Of a DNA stretch of 64,000 nt, positions 50,598 through 62,958 are shown one piece after another. This stretch comes from Diadophis punctatus similis. Lineage: Eukaryota > Chordata > Lepidosauria > Squamata > Dipsadidae. Both the position numbers and the translations under genes were made by a program. Positions within the stretch are counted from its first letter, which is position 1, and each line of letters begins with the position of its first letter. The notes beneath the pieces were generated by a model that was not told the DNA's origin, made no database searches, and saw only the letters and a list, made by a program, of their open reading frames with translations. Where the stretch lies: assembly GCA_023053685.1 (NCBI GenBank), contig JALIGW010000057.1, positions 2,530,710-2,594,709 on the forward strand, in the 5' to 3' direction.

Positions 50598-53376
50598 AAT
50601 TTCTCTCTAGCTGAAATTTTCTAGATGTGCACAAGCAGAGTTCCAGGATTATGCTGAAATCTGCCTCTGCATTTTCCCTCTAGCTGACATTTTCCAGATG
50701 TGAAGAAGCAGAGTTCAAAGATTCTGCTGAAATCTACCACATAAATTCCTATCTAGCTGACATTTTTCAGTTGTGCTGAAGCAGAGTTCCAGGATTATGC
50801 TGAAATCAGCCTCTGCATTTTCTCTCTAGCTGACATTCTCCAGATGTGCTGAAGCAGAGTTCAAAGATTATGGTGAACTCTACCACATCAATTTCTCTCT
50901 AGCTTACATTTTCCAGATGTGCAGAAGCAGAGTTCAAAGATTATGCTGAAATCTAACACATCAATTTCTCTCTAGCTGAAATTTTCTAGATGTGCAGAAG
51001 CAGAGTTCCAGGATTATGCTGAAATCTGCCTCTGCATTTTCCCTCTAGCTGACATTTTCCAGATGTGCGGAAGCAGAGTTCCAGGATTATGCTGAAATCA
51101 GCCTCTGCATTTTCTCTCTAGCTGACATTTTTCAGATGTTCGGAAGCAGAGTGCCAGGATTTTGCTGTAACCACTACATCAATTTCTCTCTAGCTGACTT
51201 TTCCAGATGTGCAGAAGCACATGTCCAGGATTATGCTGAAATCTGCCTTGCAATTTCTCTCTAGCTGACTTTTCCAGATGTGCAGTAGAGTTCCAGGATT
51301 ATGCTGAAATCTACATCAATTTCTCTCTAGCTGATATTTTCCAGATGTGCAGAAGCAGAGTTCAAAGATTATGCTGAAATCTACACATCAATTTCTCTCT
51401 AGCTGACTTTTCCAGATGTGCAGAAGCAGAGTTCCAGGATTATGCTGAAATCTACATCAATTTCTCTCAAGCTGACATTTTCCAGATGTGCAGAAGCAGA
51501 GTGCCAGGATTCTGCTGTAACCACCACATCAATTTCTCTCTAGCTGACTTTCCCAGATGTGCAGAAGCACATGTCCAGGATTAATCTGAAATCTGCCTTG
51601 TAATTTCTCTCTAGCTGACTTTTCCAGATGTGCAGGAGTGTTCCAGGATTATGCTGAAATCTACATCAATTTCTCTCAAGCTGACATTTTCCAGATGTAC
51701 AGAAGCAGAGTTCCAGGATTATGCTGAAATCTACATCAATTTCTCTCTAGCTGACTTTTCCAGATGTGCAGAAGCAGAGTTCCAGCATTATGCTGAAATC
51801 TACCACATCAATTTCTCTCTAGCTGACATTTTCCAGATGTGAGGAAGCAGTGTTCCAGGATTATGCTGAAATCAGCCTCTGCATTTTCTCTCTAGCTGAC
51901 ATTTTCCAGATGTGCAGAAGCAGAGTTCCAGGATTATGCTGAAATCTGCCTCTGCATTTTCCCTCTAGCTGACATTTTCCAGATCTGCGGAAGCAGAGTT
52001 CAAAGATTATGCTGAAATCTACCACATCAATTTTCTAGCTTACATTTTCCAGTTATGCAGAAGCAGAGTTCCAGGATTATGCTGAAATCTGCCTTGCAAT
52101 TATTCTCTAGCTGACATTTTCCAGATGTTCAGAAGCAGAGAGCAAAGATTATGCTGAAATATACCACATAAATTTTCCCCAGCTGACATTTTCCAGATGT
52201 GCAGAAGCAGAGTTCAAAGATTATGCTGAAATCTACCACATCAAATTCTCTCTAGTTTACATTTTCCAGATGTGCACAAGCAGAGTTCCAGGATTATGCT
52301 GAAATCAGCCTCTGCATTTTCTCTCTAGCTGACATTTTCCAGATGTGCGGAAGCAGAGTTCAAAGATTATGCTGAAATCAGCCTCTGCATTTTCTCTCTA
52401 GCTGACATTTTCCAGATGTGCGGAAGCAGAGGTCAAAGATTATGCTGAAATCTGCCTTGCAATTTGTCTACAAGTGAAATTTTCCAGATGTGGAGAAGCA
52501 GAGTTCAGAGATTATGCTGAAATCTACCACATCAATCTCTCTCTAGCTGACTTTTCCAGATGTGCAGAAGCAGAGTTCCAGGATTATGCTGAAATCTACC
52601 ACATCAATTTCTCTCTAGCTGACATTTTCCAGATGTGCAGAAGCAGAGTTCCAAGATTATGCTGAAATCTGCCTTGCATTTTCTCTCTAGCTGACATTTT
52701 CCAGATGAGCGCAAGCAGAGTTCAAAGATTATGGTGAACTCTACCACATCAATTTCTCTCTAGCTTACATTTTCCAGATGTGCAGAAGCAGAGTTCAAAG
52801 ATTATGCTGAAATCTAACACATCAATTTCTCTCTAGCTGAAATTTTCTAGATGTGCACAAGCAGAGTTCCAGGATTATGCTGAAATCTGCCTCTGCATTT
52901 TCCCTCTAGCTGACATTTTCCAGATGTGAAGAAGCAGAGTTCAAAGATTCTGCTGAAATCTACCACATAAATTCCTATCTAGCTGACATTTTTCAGTTGT
53001 GCTGAAGCAGAGTTCCAGGATTATGCTGAAATCAGCCTCTGCATTTTCTCTCTAGCTGACATTCTCCAGATGTGCTGAAGCAGAGTTCAAAGATTATGGT
53101 GAACTCTACCACATCAATTTCTCTCTAGCTTACATTTTCCAGATGTGCAGAAGCAGAGTTCAAAGATTATGCTGAAATCTAACACATCAATTTCTCTCTA
53201 GCTGAAATTTTCTAGATGTGCAGAAGCAGAGTTCCAGGATTATGCTGAAATCTGCCTCTGCATTTTCCCTCTAGCTGACATTTTCCAGATGTGCGGAAGC
53301 AGAGTTCCAGGATTATGCTGAAATCAGCCTCTGCATTTTCTCTCTAGCTGACATTTTTCAGATGTTCGGAAGCAGA
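48925..53376 (+). repeat. 2226-bp tandem, two copies
   Basis: Bases about 48925-51150 and 51151-53376 are direct repeats of 2226 bp. The seam is visible at about 51150: a GTTCGGAAGCAGAG monomer, which elsewhere continues AGCAAAGATTATG, instead continues TGCCAGGATTTTG. At the end of the second copy, near 53380, the usual AGCAAAG continuation is present. The seam falls inside the conserved GAAGCAGAG word and keeps phase, so it looks like one unequal exchange. Confidence 0.9.
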
Positions 53377-53699
53377 GAGCAAAGATTATGCTGAAATCAA
53401 CCACATAAATTTTCCCCAGCTGACATTTTCCAGATGTGCAGAAGCAGAGTTCCAGGATTATGCTGAAATCTACCACATCAATTTCTCTCTAGTTTACATT
53501 TTCCAGATGTGCACAAGCAGAGTTCCAGTATTATGCTGAAATCTTCCTCTGCATTTTCCCTCTAGCTGACATTTTCCAGATGTGCGGAAGCAGAGTTCAA
53601 AGATTATGCTGAAATCTGCCTCTGCATTTTCTTTCTCGATGACATTTTCTAGATGTGTGGAAGCAGAGTTCCAAGATTATGCTGAAATCTACGATATCA

Positions 53700-55258
53700 A
53701 TTTCTCTCTAGCTTACATTTTCTAGATGTGCAGAAGCAGAGTTCCAGCATTATGCTGAAATATGACACATAAACTTCTCTCTAGCTGACATTTTCCAGAT
53801 GTGCAGAAGCAGAGTTCAAATATTATGCTGAAATCTACCATATCAATTTCTCTCTAGCTGACATTTGCCAGATGTGAAGAAGCAGAGTTCCAGGATTGTG
53901 CTGAAAACCACCACATCAATTTCTCTCTAGCTGACATTTGCCAGATGTGCAGAAGCAGAGTTCCAGGATTATGCTGAAATGTGCCTTGCAATTTCTCTCT
54001 AGCTGACTTTTCCAGATGTGAAGAAGCAGAGTTCAAACATTATGCTGAAATCTACCACATCAATTTCTCTCTAGCTGACATTTGCCAGATGTGCAGAAGC
54101 AGATTTCCAGGATTATGCTGAAATCAGCCTCTGCATTTTCTCTCTAGCTGACATTTTCCAGATGTGAAGAAGCAGAGTTCAAAGATTATGCTGAAATCTA
54201 CCACATAAATTCCTATCTAGCTGACATTTTTCAGATGTGATGAAGCAGAGTTCCAGGATTATGCTGAAATCAGCCTCTGCATTTTCTCTCTAGCTGACAT
54301 TCTCCAGATGTGCAGAAGCAGAGTTCAAAGATTATGCTGAAATCTACCACATCAATTTCTCTCTCGCTGACATTTTCCAGATGTGCGGAAGCAGAGTTCC
54401 AGGATTATGCTGAAATCTGTCTTGCAATTTTTCTCCAGGTGAAAATTTCCAGATGTGGACAAGCAGAGTTCAAAGACTATGCTGAAATCTAACATATCAA
54501 TTTCTCTCTAGCTGACATTTTCCAGATGAGCGCAAGCAGAGTTCAAAGATTATGGTGAACTCTACCACATCAATTTCTCTCTAGCTGACATTTTCCAGAT
54601 GTGCAGAAGTAGAGTTCTAAGATTATGCTGAAATCTGCCTTGCAATTTTTCTCCAGGTGAAAATTTCCAGATGTGGACAAGCAGAGTTCAAAGACTATGC
54701 TGAAATATAACATATCAATTTCTCTCTAGCTGACATTTTCCAGATGAGCGCAAGCAGAGTTCAAAGATTATGCTGAAATCTACCACATCAATTTCTCTCT
54801 AGCTTACATTTTCTAGATGTGCAGAAGCAGAGTTCCAGCATTATGCTGAAATATGACACATAAACTTCTCTCTAGCTGACATTTTCCAGATGTGCAGAAG
54901 CAGAGTTCAAATATTATGCTGAAATCTACCATATCAATTTCTCTCTAGCTGACATTTGCCAGATGTGAAGAAGCAGAGTTCCAGGATTGTGCTGAAAACC
55001 ACCACATCAATTTCTCTCTAGCTGACATTTGCCAGATGTGCAGAAGCAGAGTTCCAGGATTATGCTGAAATGTGCCTTGCAATTTCTCTCTAGCTGACTT
55101 TTCCAGATGTGAAGAAGCAGAGTTCAAACATTATGCTGAAATCTACCACATCAATTTCTCTCTAGCTGACATTTGCCAGATGTGCAGAAGCAGATTTCCA
55201 GGATTATGCTGAAATCAGCCTCTGCATTTTCTCTCTAGCTGACATTTTCCAGATGTGC
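53700..55258 (+). repeat. 1091-bp overlapping duplication
   Basis: About 53700-54167 recur at about 54791-55258, an offset of 1091 bp or 15 monomers, recognised by the ATGCTGAAATATGACACATAAAC class. Between them lies a stretch (about 53990-54760) that matches 57978-58748 at an offset of 3988, including the unusual GAAGTAGAGTTCTAAG at about 54607 and 58595 and CTGTCTTGC at 54417 and 58405. A single CTCTCGCTGAC occurs at 54361. This interval starts domain V. Confidence 0.82.
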
Positions 55259-57320
55259 GGAAGCAGAGTTCAAAGATTATGCTGAAATCTGCCTTGCAAT
55301 TTGTCTCCAAGTGAAATTTTCCAGATGTGGAGAAGCAGAGTTCAGAGATTATGCTGAAATCTACCACATCAATCTCTCTCTAGCTGACTTTTCCAGATGT
55401 GCAGAAGCAGAGTTCCAGGATTATGCTGAAATCTACCACATCAATTTCTCTCTAGCTGACATTTTCCAGATGTGAGGAAGCAGTGTTCCAGGATTATGCT
55501 GAAATCAGCCTCTGCATTTTCTCTCCAGCTGACATTTTCCAGATGTGCAGAAGCAGAGTTCCAAGATTATGCTGAAATCTGCTTTGCAATTTCTCTCTGG
55601 CTGACATTTTCCAGATGAGCGCAAGCAGAGTTCAAAGATTATGGTGAACTCTACCACATCAATTTCTCTCTAGCTTACATTTTCCAGATGTGCACAAGCA
55701 GAGTTCCAGTATTATGCTGAAATCTGCCTCTGCATTTCCCCTCTAGCTGACACTTTCCAGATGTGCGAAAGCAGAGTTCAAAGATTATGTTGAAATCTGC
55801 CTCTGCATTTTCTTTCTAGCTGACATTTTCTAGATGTGTGGAAGCAGAGTTCCAAGATTATGGTGAAATCTACGACATCAATTTCTCTCTAGCTTACATT
55901 TTCTAGATGTGCAGAAGCAGTGTTCCAGCATTATGCTGAAATCTGCCACATAAACCTCTCTCTAGCTGACATTTGCCAGGTGTGCAGAAGCAGAGTTCCA
56001 GGATTATGCTGAAATCAGCCTCTGCATTTTCTCTCTAGCTGACATTTTCCAGATGTGCAGAAGCAGAGTTCCAAGATTATGCTGAAATCTGCCTTGCAAT
56101 TTCTCTCTAGCTGACATTTTCCAGATGAGCGCAAGCAGAGTTCAAAGATTATGGTGAACTCTACCACATCAATTTCTCTCTAGCTTACATTTTCCAGATG
56201 TGCAGAAGCAGAGTTCAAAGATTATGCTGAAATCTAACACATCAATTTCTCTCTAGCTGAAATTTTCTAGGTGTGCACAAGCAGAGTTCCAGGATTATGC
56301 TGAAATCAGCCTCTGCATTTTCTCTCTAGCTGACATTTTCCAGATGTGCGGAAGCAGAGTTCCAGGATTATGCTGAAATCAGCCTCTGCATTTTCTCTCT
56401 AGCTGACATTTTTCAGATGTTCGGAAGCAGAGAGCAAAGATTATGCTGAAATCAACCACATAAATTTTCCCCAGCTGACATTCTCCAGATGTGCAGAAGC
56501 AGAGTTCAACGATTATGCTGAAATCTACGACATCAATTTCTCTCTAGCTTACATTTTCTAGATGTGCAGAAGCAGAGTTCCAGCATTATGCTGAAATCTG
56601 CCACATAAAATTCTCTCTAGCTGACATTTTCCAGATGTGCAGAAGCAGAGTTCAAATATTATGCTGAAATCTACCATACCAATTTCTCTCTAGCTGACAT
56701 TTGCCAGATGTGAAGAAGCAGAGTTCCAGGATTGTGCTGAAATCTACCATACCAATTTCTCTCTAGCTGACATTTGCCAGATGTGAAGAAGCAGAGTTCC
56801 AGGATTGTGCTGAAAACCACCACATCAATTTCTCTCTAGCTTACATTTTCCAGATGTGCAGAAGCAGAGTTCCAGGATTTTGCTGAAATGTGCCTTGCAA
56901 TTTCTCTCTAGCTGACTTTTCCAGATGTGAAGAAGCAGAGTTCAAACATTATGCTGAAATCTACCACATCAATTTCTCTCTAGCTGACATTTGCCAGATG
57001 TGCAGAAGCAGATTTCCAGGATTATGCTGAAATCAGCCTCTGCATTTTCTCTCTAGCTGACATTTTCCAGATGTGAAGAAGCAGAGTTCAAAGATTATGC
57101 TGAAATCTACCACATAAATTCCTATCTAGCTGACATTTTTCAGATGTGATGAAGCAGAGTTCCAGGATTATGCTGAAATCAGCCTCTGCATTTTCTCTCT
57201 AGCTGACATTCTCCAGATGTGCAGAAGCAGAGTTCAAAGATTATGCTGAAATCTACCACATCAATTTCTCTCTAGCTGACATTTTCCAGATGTGCGGAAG
57301 CAGAGTTCCAGGATTATGCT
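55258..57320 (+). repeat. Domain III-like HOR segment inside domain V
   Basis: The monomer order here follows that of about 26.0-28.1 kb: AAGTGAAATTTTCC, GTGAGGAAGCAGTG, CTCTCCAGCTGAC, CTCTGGCTGAC, GTGTGGAAGC, TTGCCAGGTGTGC and then the XbaI and CATACC run. It carries its own point changes, for example GACACTTTCC near 55748, GTGCGAAAGC near 55763 and ATTATGTTG near 55786. The same HOR order is thus found about 29 kb apart, with divergence visibly higher than between neighbouring units. Confidence 0.75.
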
Positions 57321-60300
57321 GAAATCTGTCTTGCAATTTTTCTCCAGGTGAAAATTTCCAGATGTGGACAAGCAGAGTTCAAAGACTATGCTGAAATCTA
57401 ACATATCAATTTCTCTCTAGCTGACATTTTCCAGATGAGCGCAAGCAGAGTTCAAAGATTATGGTGAACTCTACCACATCAATTTCTCTCTAGCTGACAT
57501 TTTCCAGATGTGCAGAAGCAGAGTTCAAAGATTATGGTGAAATCTACCACATCAATTTCTCTCTAGCTGACATTTTCCAGACATGCAGAAGCAGCGTTCC
57601 AGGATTGTGCTGAAAACCACCACATCAATTTCTCTCTAGCTGACTTTTCCAGATGTGCAGAAGCAGAGTGCCAGGATTTTGCTGTAACCACTACATCAAT
57701 TTCTCTCTAGCTGACTTTTCCAGATGTGCAGAAGCACATGTCCAGGATTATGCTGAAATCTGCCTTGCAATTTCTCTCTAGCTGACTTTTCCAGATGTGC
57801 AGGAGAGGTCCAGGATTATGCTGAAATCTACATCAATTTCTCTCTAGCTGACATTTTCCAGATGTGCAGAAGCAGAGTTCAAAGATTATGCTGAAATCTA
57901 CACATCAATTTCTCTCTAGCTGACTTTTCCAGATGTGCAGAAGCAGAGTTCCAGGATTTTGCTGAAATGTGCCTTGCAATTTCTCTCTAGCTGACTTTTC
58001 CAGATGTGAAGAAGCAGAGTTCAAACATTATGCTGAAATCTACCACATCAATTTCTCTCTAGCTGACATTTGCCAGATGTGCAGAAGCAGATTTCCAGGA
58101 TTATGCTGAAATCAGCCTCTGCATTTTCTCTCTAGCTGACATTTTCCGGATGTGAAGAAGCAGAGTTCAAAGATTATGCTGAAATCTACCACATAAATTC
58201 CTATCTAGCTGACATTTTTCAGATGTGATGAAGCAGAGTTCCAGGATTATGCTGAAATCAGCCTCTGCATTTTCTCTCTAGCTGACATTCTCCAGATGTG
58301 CAGAAGCAGAGTTCAAAGATTATGCTGAAATCTACCACATCAATTTCTCTCTAGCTGACATTTTCCAGATGTGCGGAAGCAGAGTTCCAGGATTATGCTG
58401 AAATCTGTCTTGCAATTTTTCTCCAGGTGAAAATTTCCAGATGTGGACAAGCAGAGTTCAAAGACTATGCTGAAATCTAACATATCAATTTCTCTCTAGC
58501 TGACATTTTCCAGATGAGCGCAAGCAGAGTTCAAAGATTATGGTGAACTCTACCACATCAATTTCTCTCTAGCTGACATTTTCCAGATGTGCAGAAGTAG
58601 AGTTCTAAGATTATGCTGAAATCTGCCTTGCAATTTTTCTCCAGGTGAAAATTTCCAGATGTGGACAAGCAGAGTTCAAAGACTATGCTGAAATATAACA
58701 TATCAATTTCTCTCTAGCTGACATTTTCCAGATGAGCGCAAGCAGAGTTCAAAGATTATGGTGAACTCTACCACATCAATTTCTCTCTAGCTTACATTTT
58801 CCAGATGTGCAGAAGCAGAGTTCAAAGATTATGGTGAAATCTACCACATCAATTTCTCTCTAGCTGACATTTCCCAGACATGCAGAAGCAGCGTTCCAGG
58901 ATTGTGCTGAAAACCACCACATCAATTTCTCTCTAGCTGACTTTTCCAGATGTGCAGAAGCAGAGTGCCAGGATTTTGCTGTAACCACTACATCAATTTC
59001 TCTCTAGCTGACTTTTCCAGATGTGCAGAAGCACATGTCCAGGATTATGCTGAAATCTGCCTTGCAATTTCTCTCTAGCTGACTTTTCCAGATGTGCAGG
59101 AGAGTTCCAGGATTATGCTGAAATCTACATCAATTTCTCTCTAGCTGACATTTTCCAGATGTGCAGAAGCAGAGTTCAAAGATTATGCTGAAATCTACAC
59201 ATCAATTTCTCTCTAGCTGACTTTTCCAGATGTGCAGAAGCAGAGTTCCAGGATTTTGCTGAAATGTGCCTTGCAATTTCTCTCTAGCTGACTTTTCCAG
59301 ATGTGAAGAAGCAGAGTTCAAACATTATGCTGAAATCTACCACATCAATTTCTCTCTAGCTGACATTTGCCAGATGTGCAGAAGCAGATTTCCAGGATTA
59401 TGCTGAAATCAGCCTCTGCATTTTCTCTCTAGCTGACATTTTCCAGATGTGAAGAAGCAGAGTTCAAAGATTATGCTGAAATCTACCACATAAATTCCTA
59501 TCTAGCTGACATTTTTCAGATGTGATGAAGCAGAGTTCCAGGATTATGCTGAAATCAGCCTCTGCATTTTCTCTCTAGCTGACATTCTCCAGATGTGCAG
59601 AAGCAGAGTTCAAAGATTATGCTGAAATCTACCACATCAATTTCTCTCTAGCTGACATTTTCCAGATGTGCGGAAGCAGAGTTCCAGGATTATGCTGAAA
59701 TCTGTCTTGCAATTTTTCTCCAGGTGAAAATTTCCAGATGTGGACAAGCAGAGTTCAAAGATTATGCTGAAATCTAACAAATCAATTTCTCTCTAGCTGA
59801 CATTTTCCAGATGAGCGCAAGCAAAGTTCAAAGATTATGGTGAACTCTACCACATCAATTTCTCTCTAGCTTACATTTTCCAGATGTGCAGAAGCAGAGT
59901 TCAAAGATTATGCTGAAATCTAACACATCAATTTCTCTCTAGCTGAAATTTTCTAGGTGTGCACAAGCAGAGTTCCAGGATTATGCTGAAATCTGCCTCT
60001 GCATTTTCCCTCTAGCTGACATTTTCCAGATGTGCGGAAGCAGAGTTCCAGGATTATGCTGAAATCAGCCTCTGCATTTTCTCTCTAGCTGACATTTTTC
60101 AGATGTGCAGAAGCAGAGTTCCAGCATTATGCTGAAATCTGCCACATAAAATTCTCTCTAGCTGACATTTTCCAGATGTGCAGAAGCAGAGTTCAAATAT
60201 TATGCTGAAATCTACCACATCAATTTCTCTCTAGCTGACATTTTCCAGACATGCAGAAGCAGCGTTCCAGGATTGTGCTGAAAACCACCACATCAATTTC

Positions 60301-61955
60301 TCTCTAGCTGACTTTTCCAGATGTGCAGAAGCAGAGTGCCAGGATTTTGCTGTAACCACTACATCAATTTCTCTCTAGCTGACTTTTCCAGATGTGCAGA
60401 AGCACATGTCCAGGATTATGCTGAAATCTGCCTTGCAATTTCTCTCTAGCTGACTTTTCCAGATGTGCAGGAGAGTTCCAGGATTATGCTGAAATCTACA
60501 TCAATTTCTCTCTAGCTGACATTTTCCAGATGTGCAGAAGCAGAGTTCAAGGATTATGCTGAAATCTACACATCAATTTCTCTCTAGCTGACTTTTCCAG
60601 ATGTGCAGAAGCAGAGTTCCAGGATTTTGCTGAAATGTGCCTTGCAATTTCTCTCTAGCTGACTTTTCCAGATGTGAAGAAGCAGAGTTCAAACATTATG
60701 CTGAAATCTACAACATCAATTTCTCTCTAGCTGACATTTGCCAGATGTGCAGAAGCAGATTTCCAGGATTATGCTGAAATCAGCCTCTGCATTTTCTCTC
60801 TAGCTGACATTTTCCAGATGTGAAGAAGCAGAGTTCAAAGATTATGCTGAAATCTACCACATAAATTCCTATCTAGCTGACATTTTCCAGATGTGCGGAA
60901 GCAGAGTTCCAGGATTATGCTGAAATCTGTCTTGCAATTTTTCTCCAGGTGAAAATTTCCAGATGTGGACAAGCAGAGTTCAAAGACTGTGCTGAAATCT
61001 AACATATCAATTTCTCTATAGCTGACATTTTCCAGATGAGCGCAAGCAGAGTTCAAACATTATGGTGAACTCTACCACATCAATTTCTCTCTAGCTTACA
61101 TTTTCCAGATGTGCAGAAGCAGAGTTCAAAGATTATGCTGAAATCTAACACATCAATTTCTCTCTAGCTGAAATTTTCTAGGTGTGCACAAGCAGAGTTC
61201 CAGGATTATGCTGAAATCTGCCTCTGCATTTTCCCTCTAGCTGACATTTTCCAGAGGTGCGGAAGCAGAGTTCCAGGATTATGCTGAAATCAGCCTCTGC
61301 ATTTTCTCTCTAGCTGACATTTTTCAGATGTGCAGAAGCAGAGTTCCAGCATTATGCTGAAATCTGCCACATAAAATTCTCTCTAGCTGACATTTTCCAG
61401 ATGTGCAGAAGCAGAGTTCAAATATTATGCTGAAATCTACCACATCAATTTCTCTCTAGGTGACATTTTCCAGACATGCAGAAGCAGCGTTCCAGGATTG
61501 TGCTGAAAACCACCACATCAATTTCTCTCTAGCTGACTTTTCCAGATGTGCAGAAGCAGAGTGCCAGGATTTTGCTGTAACCACTACATCAATTTCTCTC
61601 TAGCTGACTTTTCCAGATGTGCAGAAGCACATGTCCAGGATTATGCTGAAATCTGCCTTGCAATTTCTCTCTAGCTGACTTTTCCAGATGTGCAGGAGAG
61701 TTCCAGGATTATGCTGAAATCTACATCAATTTCTCTCTAGCTGACATTTTCCAGATGTGCAGAAGCAGAGTTCAAAGATTATGCTGAAATCTACACATCA
61801 ATTTCTCTCTAGCTGACTTTTCCAGATGTGCAGAAGCAGAGTTCCAGGATTATGCTGAAATCTACATCAATTTCTCTCAAGCTGACATTTTCCAGATGTG
61901 CAGAAGCAGAGTGCCAGGATTTTGCTGTAACCACCACATCAATTTCTCTCTAGCT
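57321..61955 (+). repeat. Domain V quasi-HOR, 1.1-1.4 kb units
   Basis: Two landmarks give the period. GAAATCTGTCTTGC starts at 57321, 58400, 59697 and 60922 (spacings 1079, 1297 and 1225). ACATGCAGAAGCAGCG starts at 57581, 58878, 60249 and 61474 (spacings 1297, 1371 and 1225). Differences between spacings are one to four monomers, so units gain or lose whole monomers. The second unit holds the GAAGTAGAGTTCTAAG insertion (about 218 bp, 58561-58790). The GACTTTCCC landmark of the other domains is absent from here and from all of 51547-61955. Confidence 0.83.
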
Positions 61956-62520
61956 GACTTTCCCAGATGTGCAGAAGCAGAGAGCCAGGATTTTGCTGTA
62001 ACCACTACATCAATTTCTCTCTAGCTGACTTTTCCAGATGTGCAGAAGCACATGTCCAGGATTATGCTGAAATCTGCCTTGTAATTTCTCTCTAGCTGAC
62101 TTTTCCAGATGTGCAGGAGTGTTCCAGGATTATGCTGAAATCTACATCAATTTCTCTCAAGCTGACATTTTCCAGATGTACAGAAGCAGAGTTCCAGGTG
62201 TATGCTGAAATCTGCCTTGCAATTTCTCTCTAGCTGACTTTTCGCAGATGTGCAGTAGCAGAGTTCCAGCATTATGCTGAAATCTGCCACATAAACTTCT
62301 CTCTAGCTGACATTTTCCAGATGTGCAGAAGCAGAGTTCAAAGATTATGCTGAAATCTGCCTTGCAATTTGTCTCCAAGTGAAATTTTCCAGATGTGGAG
62401 AAGCAGACTTCAGAGATTATGCTGAAATCTACCACATCAATCTCTCTCTAGCTGACTTTTCCAGATGTGCGGAAGCAGAGTTCCAGGATTATGCTGAAAT
62501 CTAACACATCAATTTCTCTC
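61956..62520 (+). repeat. Chimeric junction segment
   Basis: The GACTTTCCC landmark reappears at 61956, but its monomer is hybrid. After GTGCAGAAGCAGAG it continues GCCAGGATTTTGCTG with a CACTACATC hinge (61980-62013), which in other copies belongs to a monomer several positions upstream. The array then steps again through GCACATGTCC, GTGCAGGAGTG and GTACAGAAGCAG, as around 10 kb and 18 kb. GCAGTAGCAGAG near 62253 is a single-base private change. From 62440 the order jumps to the GTGCGGAAGCAG and TAACACATC classes. Confidence 0.78.
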
Positions 62521-62958
62521 TAGCTGAAATTTTCTAGGTGTGCACAAGCAGAGTTCCAGGATTATGCTGAAATCTGCCTCTGCATTTTCCCTCTAGCTGA
62601 CATTTTCCAGATGTGCGGAAGCAGAGTTCCAGGATTATGCTGAAATCAGCCTCTGCATTTTCTCTCTAGCTGACATTTTTCAGATGTTCGGAAGCAGAGA
62701 GCAAAGATTATGCTGAAATCAACCACATCAATTTCTCTCTAGCTGAAATTTTCTAGGTGTGCACAAGCAGAGTTCCAGGATTATGCTGAAATCTGCCTCT
62801 GCATTTTCCCTCTAGCTGACATTTTCCAGATGTGCGGAAGCAGAGTTCCAGGATTATGCTGAAATCAGCCTCTGCATTTTCTCTCTAGCTGACATTTTTC
62901 AGATGTTCGGAAGCAGAGAGCAAAGATTATGCTGAAATCAACCACATAAATTTTCCCC
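62521..62958 (+). repeat. 219-bp tandem (3 monomers x 2)
   Basis: A three-monomer unit (219 bp) starting at TAGCTGAAATTTTCTAGG (62521) is repeated directly at 62740. It holds the GGTGTGCACAAGCAG, GTGCGGAAGCAG and GTTCGGAAGCAGAGAGC monomers. The seam is the hinge AACCACATCAA near 62720, a hybrid of AACCACATAAATTTTCC and the ordinary CACATCAATTTCTC. The same three monomers occur again at 63833-64000, joined there to a different upstream partner. Confidence 0.88.
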
